A stretch of 44,450 bases of DNA from Candidatus Sulfotelmatobacter sp. (GCA_030041475.1 JASHNU010000044.1:1-44450), one strand, 5' to 3'; numbered from the stretch's first letter, positions 15,835 through 24,413 are shown. Numbers and translations are program-made. Notes: generated by a model from the sequence alone, not told the origin.

Positions 15835-16683
15835 TCACGCTTCCAGCCCAAACAAGCGCATCGCATTTTGCTTCAGGATCAGCGGGCGTACTTCATCGCG
15901 AATCGGGATCTTCTGGAAATCGTCCAGCCACCGATCCGGCGAGATCAACGGATAGTCGGATCCGAACAAAACCTTATGCTTCAGCAGCGTATTCGCGTAT
16001 TGAATGAGCGTCGGCGGGAAATACTTGGGCGACCAGCCTGACAGATCAATGTATACCTGCGGCTTGTGCAGGCATATCGAGATAGCCTCGTCCTGCCAGG
16101 GAAATGAGGGGTGCGCCATGATGATCGGCATGTCGGGAAAGTCGACAGCCACGTCATCAATGTCCATCGGGTTGCCGTACTTCAATCGAACGCCCCCGCC
16201 TCCGGGCAACCCCGCGCCGATGCCGCTGTGGCCAGTGTGAAAGATCACGGGCAGTCTGGCTTCGTTAACGACCTCATAAAAGGGATACGCCAGTTTGTCA
16301 TTGGCACGGAACTGCTGCACCGGAGGATGGAGTTTGAAACCGCGAATGCTACCGCCTGCAATTAAGCGTTTCGCTTCATCAACCGCCGCCTTTCCCCGCG
16401 TTGGATCTACGCTGGCAAAGGCAAACATGATGTCGGAGTTTTGGGCGGCGAAGGCCGCGACCTCGTCGTTAGGAATGGGTGCGCGTCCAGTAAGTCGTTC
16501 GTCCACGCTGAAAATCACACAGCCGATCTTGCGTGAGCGGTAGTATTCGGCCAGCGCGTAGCGGTCACGGTCCACACCGGAATTGCCAAAATATTTCCTG
16601 GCGGCTTCGTTAGCCACATTATTGCCGTCTGCATTTTCCAGGTGAACGTGCACGTCAATGGCGGTCAAGCCGCGAGCGTTCAT
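15835..16683 (-). CDS. Amidohydrolase-2 family hydrolase, possible beta-ketoacyl-CoA hydrolase (CouO-like)
   Basis: A 282-residue metal-dependent TIM-barrel hydrolase. The ligands appear in order: HxH in AIDVHVHLE (about residue 10), histidine in FHTGHSG, histidine in IMAHPSFPW and aspartate in FGSDYPL. The N-terminus ARGLTAIDVHVHLE resembles, from memory, the group annotated as 4-hydroxyphenyl-beta-ketoacyl-CoA hydrolase (CouO of Rhodococcus), which splits the beta-keto thioester to the benzoate and acetyl-CoA. Together with fcs and the hydratase/dehydrogenase fusion, this would complete thiolase-free removal of the ferulate side chain. LigI/LigJ-type lactonase or hydratase, or a decarboxylase, are alternatives. 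ATG at 16683 overlaps the pcaDC stop by four bases (ATGA), so it is the last gene of that operon. Confidence 0.8.
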   Translation of the reverse strand: MNARGLTAIDVHVHLENADGNNVANEAARKYFGNSGVDRDRYALAEYYRSRKIGCVIFSVDERLTGRAPIPNDEVAAFAAQNSDIMFAFASVDPTRGKAAVDEAKRLIAGGSIRGFKLHPPVQQFRANDKLAYPFYEVVNEARLPVIFHTGHSGIGAGLPGGGGVRLKYGNPMDIDDVAVDFPDMPIIMAHPSFPWQDEAISICLHKPQVYIDLSGWSPKYFPPTLIQYANTLLKHKVLFGSDYPLISPDRWLDDFQKIPIRDEVRPLILKQNAMRLFGLEA

Positions 16684-17867
16684 TTCTTTGGCCCTCTTGC
16701 TGATTGCAACTCTCCGCCTTCTAACACCCTCTGCGCGATTTGAAAACCTGTGTTGGCGGCAGGCACCCCGGCATAAATGGCAGTCTGAAGCAGCATCTCT
16801 TTCAGATCGCACGGCTCCAATTCGTGCGCGAATCCCGCGCGAACATGCATTGCAAACTCTTCCCATCGCCCCAACGCGGCCATGGTTGCAAGCGCAAGGA
16901 GTCGTCGCGTCCGTACATCCAATTCCGGACGCGTCCAGATGGTTCCCCACGCGTAGCGCGTGATCAGTTCCTGAAACTCGCGATTGAAATCGTTGGTTGC
17001 GGCAATGGCTCGATCAACGTGGTCATCGCCCAGCGTTGCACGCCGGACGGCAAATCCTGCTTCGGAACGCCGAGTTTCATCCAGTTCGGGCAGCAGAAAT
17101 TCGAGCAGCGCCGCAAGAAATGACCTGGGCCGCTCCAGGTTGGACAGGTGGGCTGCTAGCAATTGCAGCGAACGCGCGTTCGGGATTTCTCGAGCTAAGA
17201 CTTCGCCGTTACCTGGCCAGGGAGTCGAAATATCGTGATCTCCTGAAATTACCAGTGTCGGAACCCGAATGTTCCTCAGGCTCTGCCGTGAATCGAAATC
17301 GCGCAGCGCGGCACAACATCCAACATATCCGGCTGGATCCGTTCCGAGTAAGACCGATTTCATTGCACTGACGTACGCAGTGTAATGCTCCAGAGTCTGC
17401 TGTGAGAAAAACCGCTGCATCGCCATATCCACGATTGCAGCCATTCCACCCTTACGCACCATTTCGATTCGCGTTTCCCAGTTGCTGCGCTCTCCAAATT
17501 TTGGAGAGGTGTTGGCGAGAACCAGGCTTGTGAGGCGGTCCGCGGCATTCACCCCAAGCCACTGGCCAATCGCGCCTCCTAATGAGAGGCCGCAAAAGGC
17601 AAACTTGCGAATACCCAGCGAATCGGCCAGGCCGAGCACATCGCGTCCGAGCAGTTCGATCGAGTATTCGCCCTTGGTTACTTCTGACGCGCCGTGGCCG
17701 CGCGTGTCGTATCGCAACACCTGGAAATGTGCAAGCAGATCCGGAACTTGCGGCGCCCACATTGCATGATCAAGGCCGATCGAATGGGAAAGGACCAGCA
17801 CAGCCTTTTCAGGCAATCCCTCGAGCCTGTAGAACAGCCGGGCATTGTTGCAATTGGCGAATGGCAA
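16680..17867 (-). CDS. pcaL: Fused 3-oxoadipate enol-lactonase / 4-carboxymuconolactone decarboxylase (PcaDC)
   Basis: A 395-residue fusion. Residues 1-258 are an alpha/beta hydrolase of the PcaD type: LSHSIGLDHAMW, YDTRGHGAS, nucleophile in GLSLGG, acid in ISGDHD, histidine in AAHLSNLE. Residues 265-395 are a carboxymuconolactone decarboxylase domain: FQELITRYAWGTIWTR, LDVRTRRLLALATMAALGR and the terminal EMLLQTAIYAGVPAAN. It would turn 4-carboxymuconolactone into 3-oxoadipate in two steps. Fused forms (PcaL) are known from actinobacteria. Start is TTG at 17867 with GGAG nine bases upstream, inside the end of pcaB; the intergenic gap is three bases. The stop overlaps the amidohydrolase start. 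Confidence 0.9.
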   Translation of the reverse strand: MPFANCNNARLFYRLEGLPEKAVLVLSHSIGLDHAMWAPQVPDLLAHFQVLRYDTRGHGASEVTKGEYSIELLGRDVLGLADSLGIRKFAFCGLSLGGAIGQWLGVNAADRLTSLVLANTSPKFGERSNWETRIEMVRKGGMAAIVDMAMQRFFSQQTLEHYTAYVSAMKSVLLGTDPAGYVGCCAALRDFDSRQSLRNIRVPTLVISGDHDISTPWPGNGEVLAREIPNARSLQLLAAHLSNLERPRSFLAALLEFLLPELDETRRSEAGFAVRRATLGDDHVDRAIAATNDFNREFQELITRYAWGTIWTRPELDVRTRRLLALATMAALGRWEEFAMHVRAGFAHELEPCDLKEMLLQTAIYAGVPAANTGFQIAQRVLEGGELQSARGPKK

Positions 17868-17870
17868 GTT

Positions 17871-19229
17871 TTATTGCTCCCCCTTCTTGGAGGTAGTGCT
17901 ATTCAGCAGAGCCTCACGGAAGGCCTCCGCCGATCCGAGGTACTGTTCTGGAATCTCGAGTTGGTCGAGCGCAGAACGACTCAGGCGCGAGCTGACTTCC
18001 GGCAATTCCGCCAACAGCGTCGAGAGATGTTTGTTTTGTGCAATGCTCTTTCGCATCGTGTCTTCCAAGAGCTTGTGAGCGACGTCTCGCCCCAGCTCGG
18101 GGGCCAGGAGCATCATTACACGCTCGGCAAAGATCAGGCCGTTGGTGTTGGCAATGTTTTGCCGCATGCGCGCCGGGTCTACCGAAAGTCCTTCCGCAAC
18201 CTCTGCCAGCGATGAGGCGGCATATCCGGTCGACTGAACGATGGACGCTACCGTCGGCCACTCAGATTGCCAGCCACCAACCGCCCGTTCGTGCTCCTGC
18301 ACCATGGCTGAAAGAAAACTCGCTACTAACCCGGGAACGCGCTGCGCCGCAGCCAGGGTCAGCGCGCAAGCAATCGGATTTCTCTTGTGCGGCATGGTGG
18401 AAGACCCACCTCTGCCTTCACCCCCTGGTTCGGCCACTTCGGCCACTTCGCTCTGCATCAGCAAGCTGATGTCCCGCGCGATCTTTCCCAAGGAACCAGT
18501 CAGTACTCCACAGCAGCAGACCAGATTGGCCAAACGGTCTCGATGCGTATGCCAAGGCGCTTCGGGGCAACTCAATCCAAGTTCTTCCGCGAGCGCACGA
18601 GCGACAGCGGTTCCTTTGTCTGCCAACGACGCTAACGTCCCGGATGCGCCGCCGAATTGAAGAACCAGAGCCTCATCGAACGCGGACACAAGACGCTTTC
18701 GACCTCGACTCACCGCTCCCAGCCAGCCCGCGACCTTCAAACCGAATGTCACTGGCGTAGCTGCCTGCATCAGGGTTCGGCCCAGCATGACCGTGGCTCT
18801 GTGCTGGCGGGAAAGCGTAGTCAAAGCCTTTTCCAGCCGCTGCAGATCGCCGGTAAGGATTCTTTGTGTGCGCTTCAGTAAAAGAACCAGAGCCGTGTCA
18901 GCGACATCCTGACTGGTAGCACCCCAGTGCACCCATCCCGCCGCTTCTGGATCGCGGGCCCTTACTTTTTCAGTCAAAGCCTTGACCACAGGAATTCCCG
19001 GGGTGCCTGCGCGAAACATGCTCAGAGACAGAGCGGCAATATCGAATTCCTTTGCATGGCCTGCAGCTGCAATGCGATCGGCTGCGGATTTTGGTACGAC
19101 GCCGACGCGTGCCTCCGCGCGGGCCAGCGCGATTTCAAAATCCAGCATCGCTTGCAGGATGGAGATGTCCGAGAACACTTCCGCGAGTATTTCGGTAGTG
19201 GCTAGACTCTCGATGAGACGTGCTGCCAA
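17871..19229 (-). CDS. pcaB: 3-Carboxy-cis,cis-muconate cycloisomerase
   Basis: A 452-residue member of the fumarase/aspartase superfamily, the usual PcaB length. HWGATSQDVADTALVL, GRTLMQAATPVTFGLKVAGW and the superfamily signature GSSTMPHKRNP (about residue 275) are clear. It lactonises 3-carboxymuconate, the product of protocatechuate 3,4-dioxygenase, to 4-carboxymuconolactone for the following PcaDC fusion. TTG at 19229 is supported by GAGG eight bases upstream. It is the first gene of the minus-strand operon, divergent from the cupin gene. The ring-cleaving pcaGH and the later pcaIJ/pcaF genes are not in the window. Confidence 0.92.
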   Translation of the reverse strand: MAARLIESLATTEILAEVFSDISILQAMLDFEIALARAEARVGVVPKSAADRIAAAGHAKEFDIAALSLSMFRAGTPGIPVVKALTEKVRARDPEAAGWVHWGATSQDVADTALVLLLKRTQRILTGDLQRLEKALTTLSRQHRATVMLGRTLMQAATPVTFGLKVAGWLGAVSRGRKRLVSAFDEALVLQFGGASGTLASLADKGTAVARALAEELGLSCPEAPWHTHRDRLANLVCCCGVLTGSLGKIARDISLLMQSEVAEVAEPGGEGRGGSSTMPHKRNPIACALTLAAAQRVPGLVASFLSAMVQEHERAVGGWQSEWPTVASIVQSTGYAASSLAEVAEGLSVDPARMRQNIANTNGLIFAERVMMLLAPELGRDVAHKLLEDTMRKSIAQNKHLSTLLAELPEVSSRLSRSALDQLEIPEQYLGSAEAFREALLNSTTSKKGEQ

Positions 19230-19365
19230 AGCTGTTTCCTCAGTCCGGCATTATACGTGCGCCGGCTCCCGGAACAACTTCAACTTTGCGAACGCGCAGG
19301 AGCGGGGCGAAGTGAATCGTCCGCAAAGATGAGCTGACATTGCCTGACGAATCGATTGGGACTAA

Positions 19366-19395
19366 ATTATGGCAGTCGTGATTATGGCAGTCGTA
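19366..19395. repeat. Tandem 15-bp duplication upstream of the cupin gene
   Basis: The unit ATTATGGCAGTCGTG (19366-19380) is repeated immediately at 19381-19395 with one change at the last base. It lies just before the AGGAG ribosome binding site of the cupin gene. Function is unknown; replication slippage is enough to explain it. Confidence 0.6.
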
Positions 19396-19408
19396 GCCAG
19401 GAGACTCT

Positions 19409-19903
19409 ATGCCGGTTCTCGATACCAAGAGCAGGATTGATGCAGTCGTGCGCGAGTATGCTTTCCCTGATATCCACATCGGTGCTGCAGAGGATGAATC
19501 CCCCTGGGTTCCTTTTCGGCCCAATGTGTTTATCCGCCATCTCGCATTCGACGTGAGAACCAATATGTATGCGAATGTTCTCTGGGTGAAGTCGGGAGGC
19601 ATGTTGGGTCGGCATCGCCATCGTGGACGAGTGTTTGGTTATACGCTGGAAGGTAGTTGGCGTTACCTCGAATACGACTGGGTCGCTCGAGCGGACAGCT
19701 ACGTGCAGGAAAGTCCCGGCGCCATTCATACCTTGGTGTCGGACGAGGGCATGAAGACGGTTTTTTGGCTCAACGGATCGCTGGAATTCTTCGACGAAAA
19801 CGATGGCCTACTCGAAACCCTCGATGTCTTCTGGTTTATGGATCACTACCTCAGCTACTGCCGCGAGAACGGCATCCAAATAAACAAGAAGCTATTCGTG
19901 TGA
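19409..19903 (+). CDS. Cupin dioxygenase of the 2,4'-dihydroxyacetophenone dioxygenase family
   Basis: A 164-residue single-domain cupin. LGRHRHRGRVFGYTLEGSW and YLEYDWVARADSYVQESPG form the first cupin motif with iron-binding histidines, and AIHTLVSDEG gives the third histidine. This pattern is typical of 2,4'-dihydroxyacetophenone dioxygenase, which cleaves the C-C bond of an aryl ketone to 4-hydroxybenzoate and formate. In this island the substrate could be a lignin-derived hydroxyketone, though the family also has many uncharacterised members. AGGAG lies six bases before the ATG. The MFS gene follows 49 bases downstream, so the two may be co-transcribed. Confidence 0.75.
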   Translation: MPVLDTKSRIDAVVREYAFPDIHIGAAEDESPWVPFRPNVFIRHLAFDVRTNMYANVLWVKSGGMLGRHRHRGRVFGYTLEGSWRYLEYDWVARADSYVQESPGAIHTLVSDEGMKTVFWLNGSLEFFDENDGLLETLDVFWFMDHYLSYCRENGIQINKKLFV

Positions 19904-19952
19904 ATTGCGACGTTTGGCCTGCGCGCTGACATGTTTGCTATGATGCGGCGGC

Positions 19953-21212
19953 ATGGGCCGCTCCCGCCGCTACGAAAATAGTCTGGTCGCGATTCTGTTT
20001 TTCACCTGGGGTACGATCTTCTTGGGCCGGATGTCGGCGTTGTATCTCGCGCCTTACTTCGCGCCAGAATTTCATCTCAGCCATGGACAAGTGGGCACCG
20101 TGGCCTCAGTGCTTGCTATCACCTGGGCGGCATCGACTTTCGCTTTCGGCGCCTTGTCCGATCGGGTCGGGCGCAAGCCAGTTCTGGTTCCTGCCGTGTT
20201 TGCCTTCTCCATCCTCTCCTGGGCATCGGGCCTGGCGCACGGCTTTCATCAACTGCTGCTGGTGCGGGCACTGATGGGAACGGCAGGGGGACCGGCCTGG
20301 TCCACGATGACGGCACTGATCGAAGAGTCCTCGCCGTCCGATCGCCGGGGACGAAACATAGGTCTGGTGGTCAGTGCGGCCGCACTTGTCGGCCTGGCGG
20401 CAGCCCCAGTGCTGACAACCCAAGTGGCGGTGCGTTGGGGCTGGCGCCCGGCATTCTTCGTGGCCGGCATTCCGGGATTGGTGATAAGTGTTCTGCTTTG
20501 GAGGTTCGTAGAAGAACCAGCCGAGAGGAGCGGCATCCACGAGAAACCGTCGTTGTCTGAGTATCTTTCGATCCTCCGCTATCGCAACATCTGGTTGTGT
20601 TGCTTGGGGGCGACCGGATTCATGTCGTGGTTGTTTGCGGTGAATGTGTTCGCGCCGCTTTATATTACGGAGGTTGTTCACGAGTCCGCAACGACAGCCG
20701 GGTTCCTCCTCGGCGCAAGCGGACTGGGCAGCTTCTTCCTGGGCTTTCTGCTTCCGTCACTGTCAGACCGCTGGGGCCGCAAACCGACTTTGCTGCTGAT
20801 GGCGGCGATGTCCGCGGTGGTGCCGCTCGCTTTCCTCGCGCCACCGCTGTATGTTTATCCGGCAGTGTTGGCGTCTATCGTTTTTGTCGCCAATTCTGGA
20901 CAGGGTATTGCCAGTGTCGTCCTGGTTTTGGTGCCCACCGAAAGTGTGCCGGCTCAATTCCGAGCCACGTCCATCGGCCTTGCAACGCTAGCCGGAGAGG
21001 TCATGGGTGCGACCGCAGCGCCTATTCTGGCGGGCACATTGGCACAGAAACATGGTTTAGCCGTGACAATGTGGTTGGCGGCGGCTGGCAGCGGGTTGCT
21101 ATTTCTGGTCGCACTTTTTCTTCAGGAAACACGACCCGCTCGGGCTGCGACGTTGGCGATCAAACCACTGATTGGACCGAACCTACCGAAACAGCCGGAC
21201 GTCGCGGATTAG
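19953..21212 (+). CDS. MFS transporter, probable aromatic acid/proton symporter
   Basis: A 419-residue inner-membrane protein with about 12 hydrophobic helices. Motif A occurs in both halves: GALSDRVGRKPVL between helices 2 and 3, and LSDRWGRKPTLLL between helices 8 and 9. The first helix carries FTWGTIFLGRMSALYLAP, similar to sugar-acid and aromatic-acid carriers. RALMGTAGGP and PTESVPAQFRATSIG are further MFS landmarks. Its position after the cupin gene and inside the aromatic island suggests import of an aromatic acid, but the substrate cannot be read from sequence. It ends 24 bases from the convergent CoA-ligase gene. Confidence 0.85.
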   Translation: MGRSRRYENSLVAILFFTWGTIFLGRMSALYLAPYFAPEFHLSHGQVGTVASVLAITWAASTFAFGALSDRVGRKPVLVPAVFAFSILSWASGLAHGFHQLLLVRALMGTAGGPAWSTMTALIEESSPSDRRGRNIGLVVSAAALVGLAAAPVLTTQVAVRWGWRPAFFVAGIPGLVISVLLWRFVEEPAERSGIHEKPSLSEYLSILRYRNIWLCCLGATGFMSWLFAVNVFAPLYITEVVHESATTAGFLLGASGLGSFFLGFLLPSLSDRWGRKPTLLLMAAMSAVVPLAFLAPPLYVYPAVLASIVFVANSGQGIASVVLVLVPTESVPAQFRATSIGLATLAGEVMGATAAPILAGTLAQKHGLAVTMWLAAAGSGLLFLVALFLQETRPARAATLAIKPLIGPNLPKQPDVAD

Positions 21213-21236
21213 GCAGAAACCATGGTAACCGTCAAA

Positions 21237-22838
21237 TTAATCGGAACTCCCCTCTTCACCGGGAGCAGACAGCGCACCTGCTGTCTTTTGCAACTCACGT
21301 AACTTGAACCGCTGCAGTTTGCCGGTTACCGTCTTAGGAAGCTCCGGCAAGTACTCAATCCATTGCGGTTTCTTATAACCGCTCAGTCTCTGCCCAACCC
21401 AATCTTGCAGTTCTCTTCGCAAGCTATCAGTCGGAATGAAATTGTCGTGCAACACCACGTAGGCAGCTGGTTTGAGAAGGCCTGCCGCGTCTTCGCGAGC
21501 TACCACGCCCGCTTCTCGTACTGCGGGATGAGCAATCAAGGCGCTCTCGACCTGAGCAGGACTGAGCCAGCGCCCATTCACCTTGAACAAGTCGTCGGCC
21601 CGGCCCGCGTACCAGAAATATCCATCCAGATCCTGGTAATACTCATCTCCCGTACGAAACCAGGCGCCTTCAAACGTAGCTTTGGTTTTTTCGTGCTGGT
21701 TCCAGTAGCTGGTACAGGTTGAATCCGCTTTCACCAGCAAGTGTCCAATTTCACCTTTTGTAACAGGTATTCCTTCTTCGTTCACGATCTTCGCCTCATA
21801 GCCGGGGATGACTTTTCCACTCGATCCCGGCCGAACCTGCCCGGGAGAATTTGCGAGGACCATTTGCAGAGTCTCAGTCGATCCCCAGGCATCGAGAATT
21901 TCAATGCCAAACCGCTGCTTGAATCGCTCAAACAGCGGAGCTGGCAATGATTCTCCGGCCGAAATCGCGTGTCGAATACTGGAAAGATCAGACTCTCTTC
22001 CATCCTCACGCTGAAACGCTAACAGCGCAGCGTAGTTTGTCGGCACCGAGAAGAACAGCGTCGGACGATAGCGCTCGATGTCCGCGAAAATGCTCACCGG
22101 AGTGGGGCGGGCCGGGGAAAGAATCGTTGTAGCACCGCAGTAGAGCGGAAAATATCCGGCATTACCGAGTCCATACGCAAAGAACAAACGCGCCACGCTA
22201 TAGCAACGGTCGGATTCATTCATCCGCAGGATGCCCTTCGCGTATGCCTCCGAACAAACCACCATGTCGTGGTGAAGATGAACACATCCTTTTGGAACTC
22301 CAGTGCTTCCTGATGAATAAAGCCAAAATGCCATGTCATCTTTGCTGGTGGGCTCCATCTGAAGTTCTGGAGACGCCACTTCCATCAATTCACTTAAATT
22401 GGCGAACTGCGTGTTCGTCTTTCCGACCACAACAACCTCTTTCAAATAGGGCAGCTCATCACGCGAAAGCTGCTGAATTTCCGGCAGGGTAGCCTCGCTA
22501 ACGACCGCAACCAGCGCCCGTGTGTCATTGAGCAGGTATTCATAGTCCTGCGCCCGCAGCCAGGGATTGACCGGCACAGCCACGGCGCCGATCTTGATTG
22601 CTCCAAAAAAGCAGTAGAGGAACTCAGGGCTATCCAGAAGTGCCAGCAAAACGCGTTGCTCCTGGTCGACACCGAGCCGACGCAGAACGTTACCCACCCG
22701 GTTTGTACTCTCCAGCAGATCGCGATAGGACACTCTTTGATTGCCGCATTCGATCGCGATCCGCGCGCCCTGACCTTCGATGACATGGCGGTCCACCATG
22801 ACACTGACGACGTTGAAGGTCTCGGGCAGTTTGATCAA
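21237..22838 (-). CDS. Benzoate-CoA ligase family protein (AMP-forming)
   Basis: About 533 residues if started at TTG 22838, matching the 520-530 of benzoate/4-hydroxybenzoate-CoA ligases; the frame is open to an ATG-like start at 22988, but those 50 basic residues do not look like the family. LPETFNVVSVMVDRH opens like BclA/HbaA. The P-loop is YSSGSTGVPKGCVHLHHD, the adenylate motif DAWGSTETLQM, the hinge GAWFRTGDEYYQDLDG, and the C-terminal lysine is in LPKTVTGKLQR. It activates an aromatic acid to its CoA thioester. No benzoyl-CoA ring-attack genes (box or bcr) are near, so its partner pathway lies elsewhere. Start codon uncertain. Confidence 0.85.
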   Translation of the reverse strand: MIKLPETFNVVSVMVDRHVIEGQGARIAIECGNQRVSYRDLLESTNRVGNVLRRLGVDQEQRVLLALLDSPEFLYCFFGAIKIGAVAVPVNPWLRAQDYEYLLNDTRALVAVVSEATLPEIQQLSRDELPYLKEVVVVGKTNTQFANLSELMEVASPELQMEPTSKDDMAFWLYSSGSTGVPKGCVHLHHDMVVCSEAYAKGILRMNESDRCYSVARLFFAYGLGNAGYFPLYCGATTILSPARPTPVSIFADIERYRPTLFFSVPTNYAALLAFQREDGRESDLSSIRHAISAGESLPAPLFERFKQRFGIEILDAWGSTETLQMVLANSPGQVRPGSSGKVIPGYEAKIVNEEGIPVTKGEIGHLLVKADSTCTSYWNQHEKTKATFEGAWFRTGDEYYQDLDGYFWYAGRADDLFKVNGRWLSPAQVESALIAHPAVREAGVVAREDAAGLLKPAAYVVLHDNFIPTDSLRRELQDWVGQRLSGYKKPQWIEYLPELPKTVTGKLQRFKLRELQKTAGALSAPGEEGSSD

Positions 22839-22947
22839 GGCGCTGCAGTCCTCTGGGAATGGCTTGGGGCCAGGTGCCGGTAAACTCCGACGGCGGCGGA
22901 GTATAGCACGTCGAGAACTGCCTTTGCCTTGCAGGAAACGAAGCTCG

Positions 22948-22973
22948 TGGCGGAGGGAGTGGGATTGAAACCC
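22948..22973 (-). other. tRNA-Ser-like 3' end remnant
   Basis: On the minus strand this stretch reads like a tRNA 3' end: a T-arm-like GGGTTTCAATCCC, an acceptor-like CTCCCTCC, a G discriminator and CCA, as in serine tRNAs. The 5' part of a tRNA is absent upstream and the T-stem pairs only partly, so it is not a functional gene. Such remnants can mark former integration sites. The resemblance could be chance. Confidence 0.3.
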
Positions 22974-23510
22974 GGCACGATTTAACAAATCAAGAAATTA
23001 GTAGGCGCGAATGCCACATCAAACCTTTAAAGGGCTGCGAAAACGTACAACTCCACGTTCTATTGGACGCTTAATCGACGCTTGTTCTTGCGCTCACACT
23101 TTTTCTTTGCCATCTCACTTCGGCTTGGTGGAGGAAGTTGTCGTCCTTTTTCCGTGCATCGCACCAACGGGTTATGACGACAGTAGCAGCGTGACCTCGG
23201 TCCGACTCCTCAATTTTTGGACCAATCCTCCTCAGCCGTTCGGCAAGTCCCTCGTGAAGGCCATTCTGGAGAAAGTTTCCAATATCGCGTTCACTTTCAT
23301 CGCAGCCCGTGCCAGAATGAAGCCCGGCAATTCGAAAATTATCCGGTTTAAAGTCGGATTTTTTCGAGTGCATCCCATCCGGCAGCGAGGGGAAGATCAC
23401 TCGGTAAGTTAGGATATAGCGACTGTTAGCAACCTATCTCCCCGCGAGGCCACTATAAAGGATGGAAATGAGAGAGCAAGAATCACTCTTATTACAGAAA
23501 GAGACTCGTC
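22974..23510. other. Gene-poor region, no recognisable gene
   Basis: Overlapping frames of 109 residues (minus, 23071-23400) and 133 residues (plus, 23011-23412) occupy this stretch. Neither shows a known motif, and neither has a ribosome binding site I can defend. The minus-strand peptide (for example RLRRIGPKIEESDRG) has the more protein-like composition and could be a decayed or orphan gene. Base composition is more AT-rich than in the flanking operons. Confidence 0.3.
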
Positions 23511-23885
23511 GTGTCCCATCCTACCGATGATCTTCGCATAAGATGGACGAAGGTTGTCCTGCCTCCGGTTTTTCTGGAAGAAGAGCTGCCAGCCACCGAG
23601 ACGGCCACATCAACTGTACACCGGGCTCGCAACTCGATTTGCGATCTTCTGACCGGCAAGGATGATCGTGCCCTGGTGGTGGTCGGGCCCTGTTCAATTC
23701 ACGACACCAAAGCTGCGCGCGAATATGCCGGCTTGCTCAAGAAACAGATAGATAGACTTTCGGGCGAGCTTTGCATTGTGATGCGCGTGTATTTCGAGAA
23801 ACCTCGCACCACGATCGGTTGGAAGGGACTGATTAACGATCCCCCAGGACGATTAATGGTTTTGCAGGCACTCGAGCTACGTTAA
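23511..23885 (+). pseudogene. aroG: Truncated 3-deoxy-7-phosphoheptulonate synthase (aroG fragment)
   Basis: The first 113 or so codons match the N-terminus of class I (AroG-type) DAHP synthase: PTDDLRIRWTKVVLPP, LVVVGPCSIHDTKAAREYA and VMRVYFEKPRTTIGWKGL, up to INDP. The full enzyme has about 350 residues and continues with the TIM barrel. Here the similarity stops at about 23847, the frame ends at 23885, and I find no continuation in another frame downstream. The remnant lacks most of the active site and should be inactive. The start is GTG at 23511. Whether an intact copy exists elsewhere cannot be seen. Confidence 0.82.
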
Positions 23886-24413
23886 GGCGGAAGAACAGCC
23901 AGCACCGCGCTCAAACTCATCTCCGGTTCCAGCAGGCGATGGCCCATTAATGGACGTCAGTGGACGTCAGCCCATCGCGTAAGTCTATTGGCACCAACAG
24001 AAATCTGACGGAGCACGCAGTCTAGCGCTAACCATTCTTAGCGAAAATTCCCTGCTGACAGGGAAAAATACAAGGAACTTGCGAAATCAGGAAGCAGTAC
24101 GCTCAAGCAAGCACTTGACACCGCCGGCATTGTCAGAGACGCCTGATTACAACAATTGACTCCCGTAGTTTCCCATAAGCCGACTTCTGGCCCTGCCGGT
24201 GGCCGTGGTCAATTTCCGGATTACCCGTTATTCACGGACTCTTCTTGAGTGCGACTGTTGCACGTCAGGAATGATCCTGCCAACTATAACAGTGATCACC
24301 TCGGTTTGGTTGCAAATCGCTGTTGGGACAGCAGATGAACATCCCTTGACATATGCAAGCAAGCGGGGCCGACCTAGAATCAACCCAACTCGAAGACAAG
24401 AAGGTGTTTACAC
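23886..24413. other. Intergenic region with small repeats and a possible gene-tail remnant
   Basis: No intact gene is supported. Visible items are a tandem TGGACGTCAG duplication (23951-23970), flanked by GCGATGG and CCATCGC arms that could pair, and an open tail 24057-24146 reading DREKYKELAKSGSSTLK onward to a stop, which looks like the C-terminus of a decayed protein. One copy of the 33-bp repeat is at 24143-24175. The stretch also serves as the upstream region of the respiratory module; TTGACA at 24346 has no well-spaced -10 box. Confidence 0.4.
24143..24175 (+). repeat. 33-bp direct repeat, copy 1
   Basis: Begins CTGATTACAACAATTGACTC and is identical over 33 bases to 34341-34373, in the same orientation, 10.2 kb away. 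The identity stops sharply at both ends. Copy 1 precedes the respiratory module; copy 2 follows the M48 gene and precedes the kinase gene. Confidence 0.9.

Noticed and set aside
22948-22973. Functional tRNA-Ser gene on the minus strand
   Set aside because: Only a 3'-end-like stretch is present; anticodon arm, D arm and 5' acceptor strand are missing and the T-stem mispairs.
23011-23412. 133-residue plus-strand gene
   Set aside because: No motif, no ribosome binding site, and an overlapping antisense frame of similar length; neither can be preferred with confidence.
23462-23530. Attenuator leader peptide before the aroG fragment
   Set aside because: A 22-codon frame exists but lacks a run of aromatic codons and any clear terminator/antiterminator pair; the downstream gene is broken anyway.
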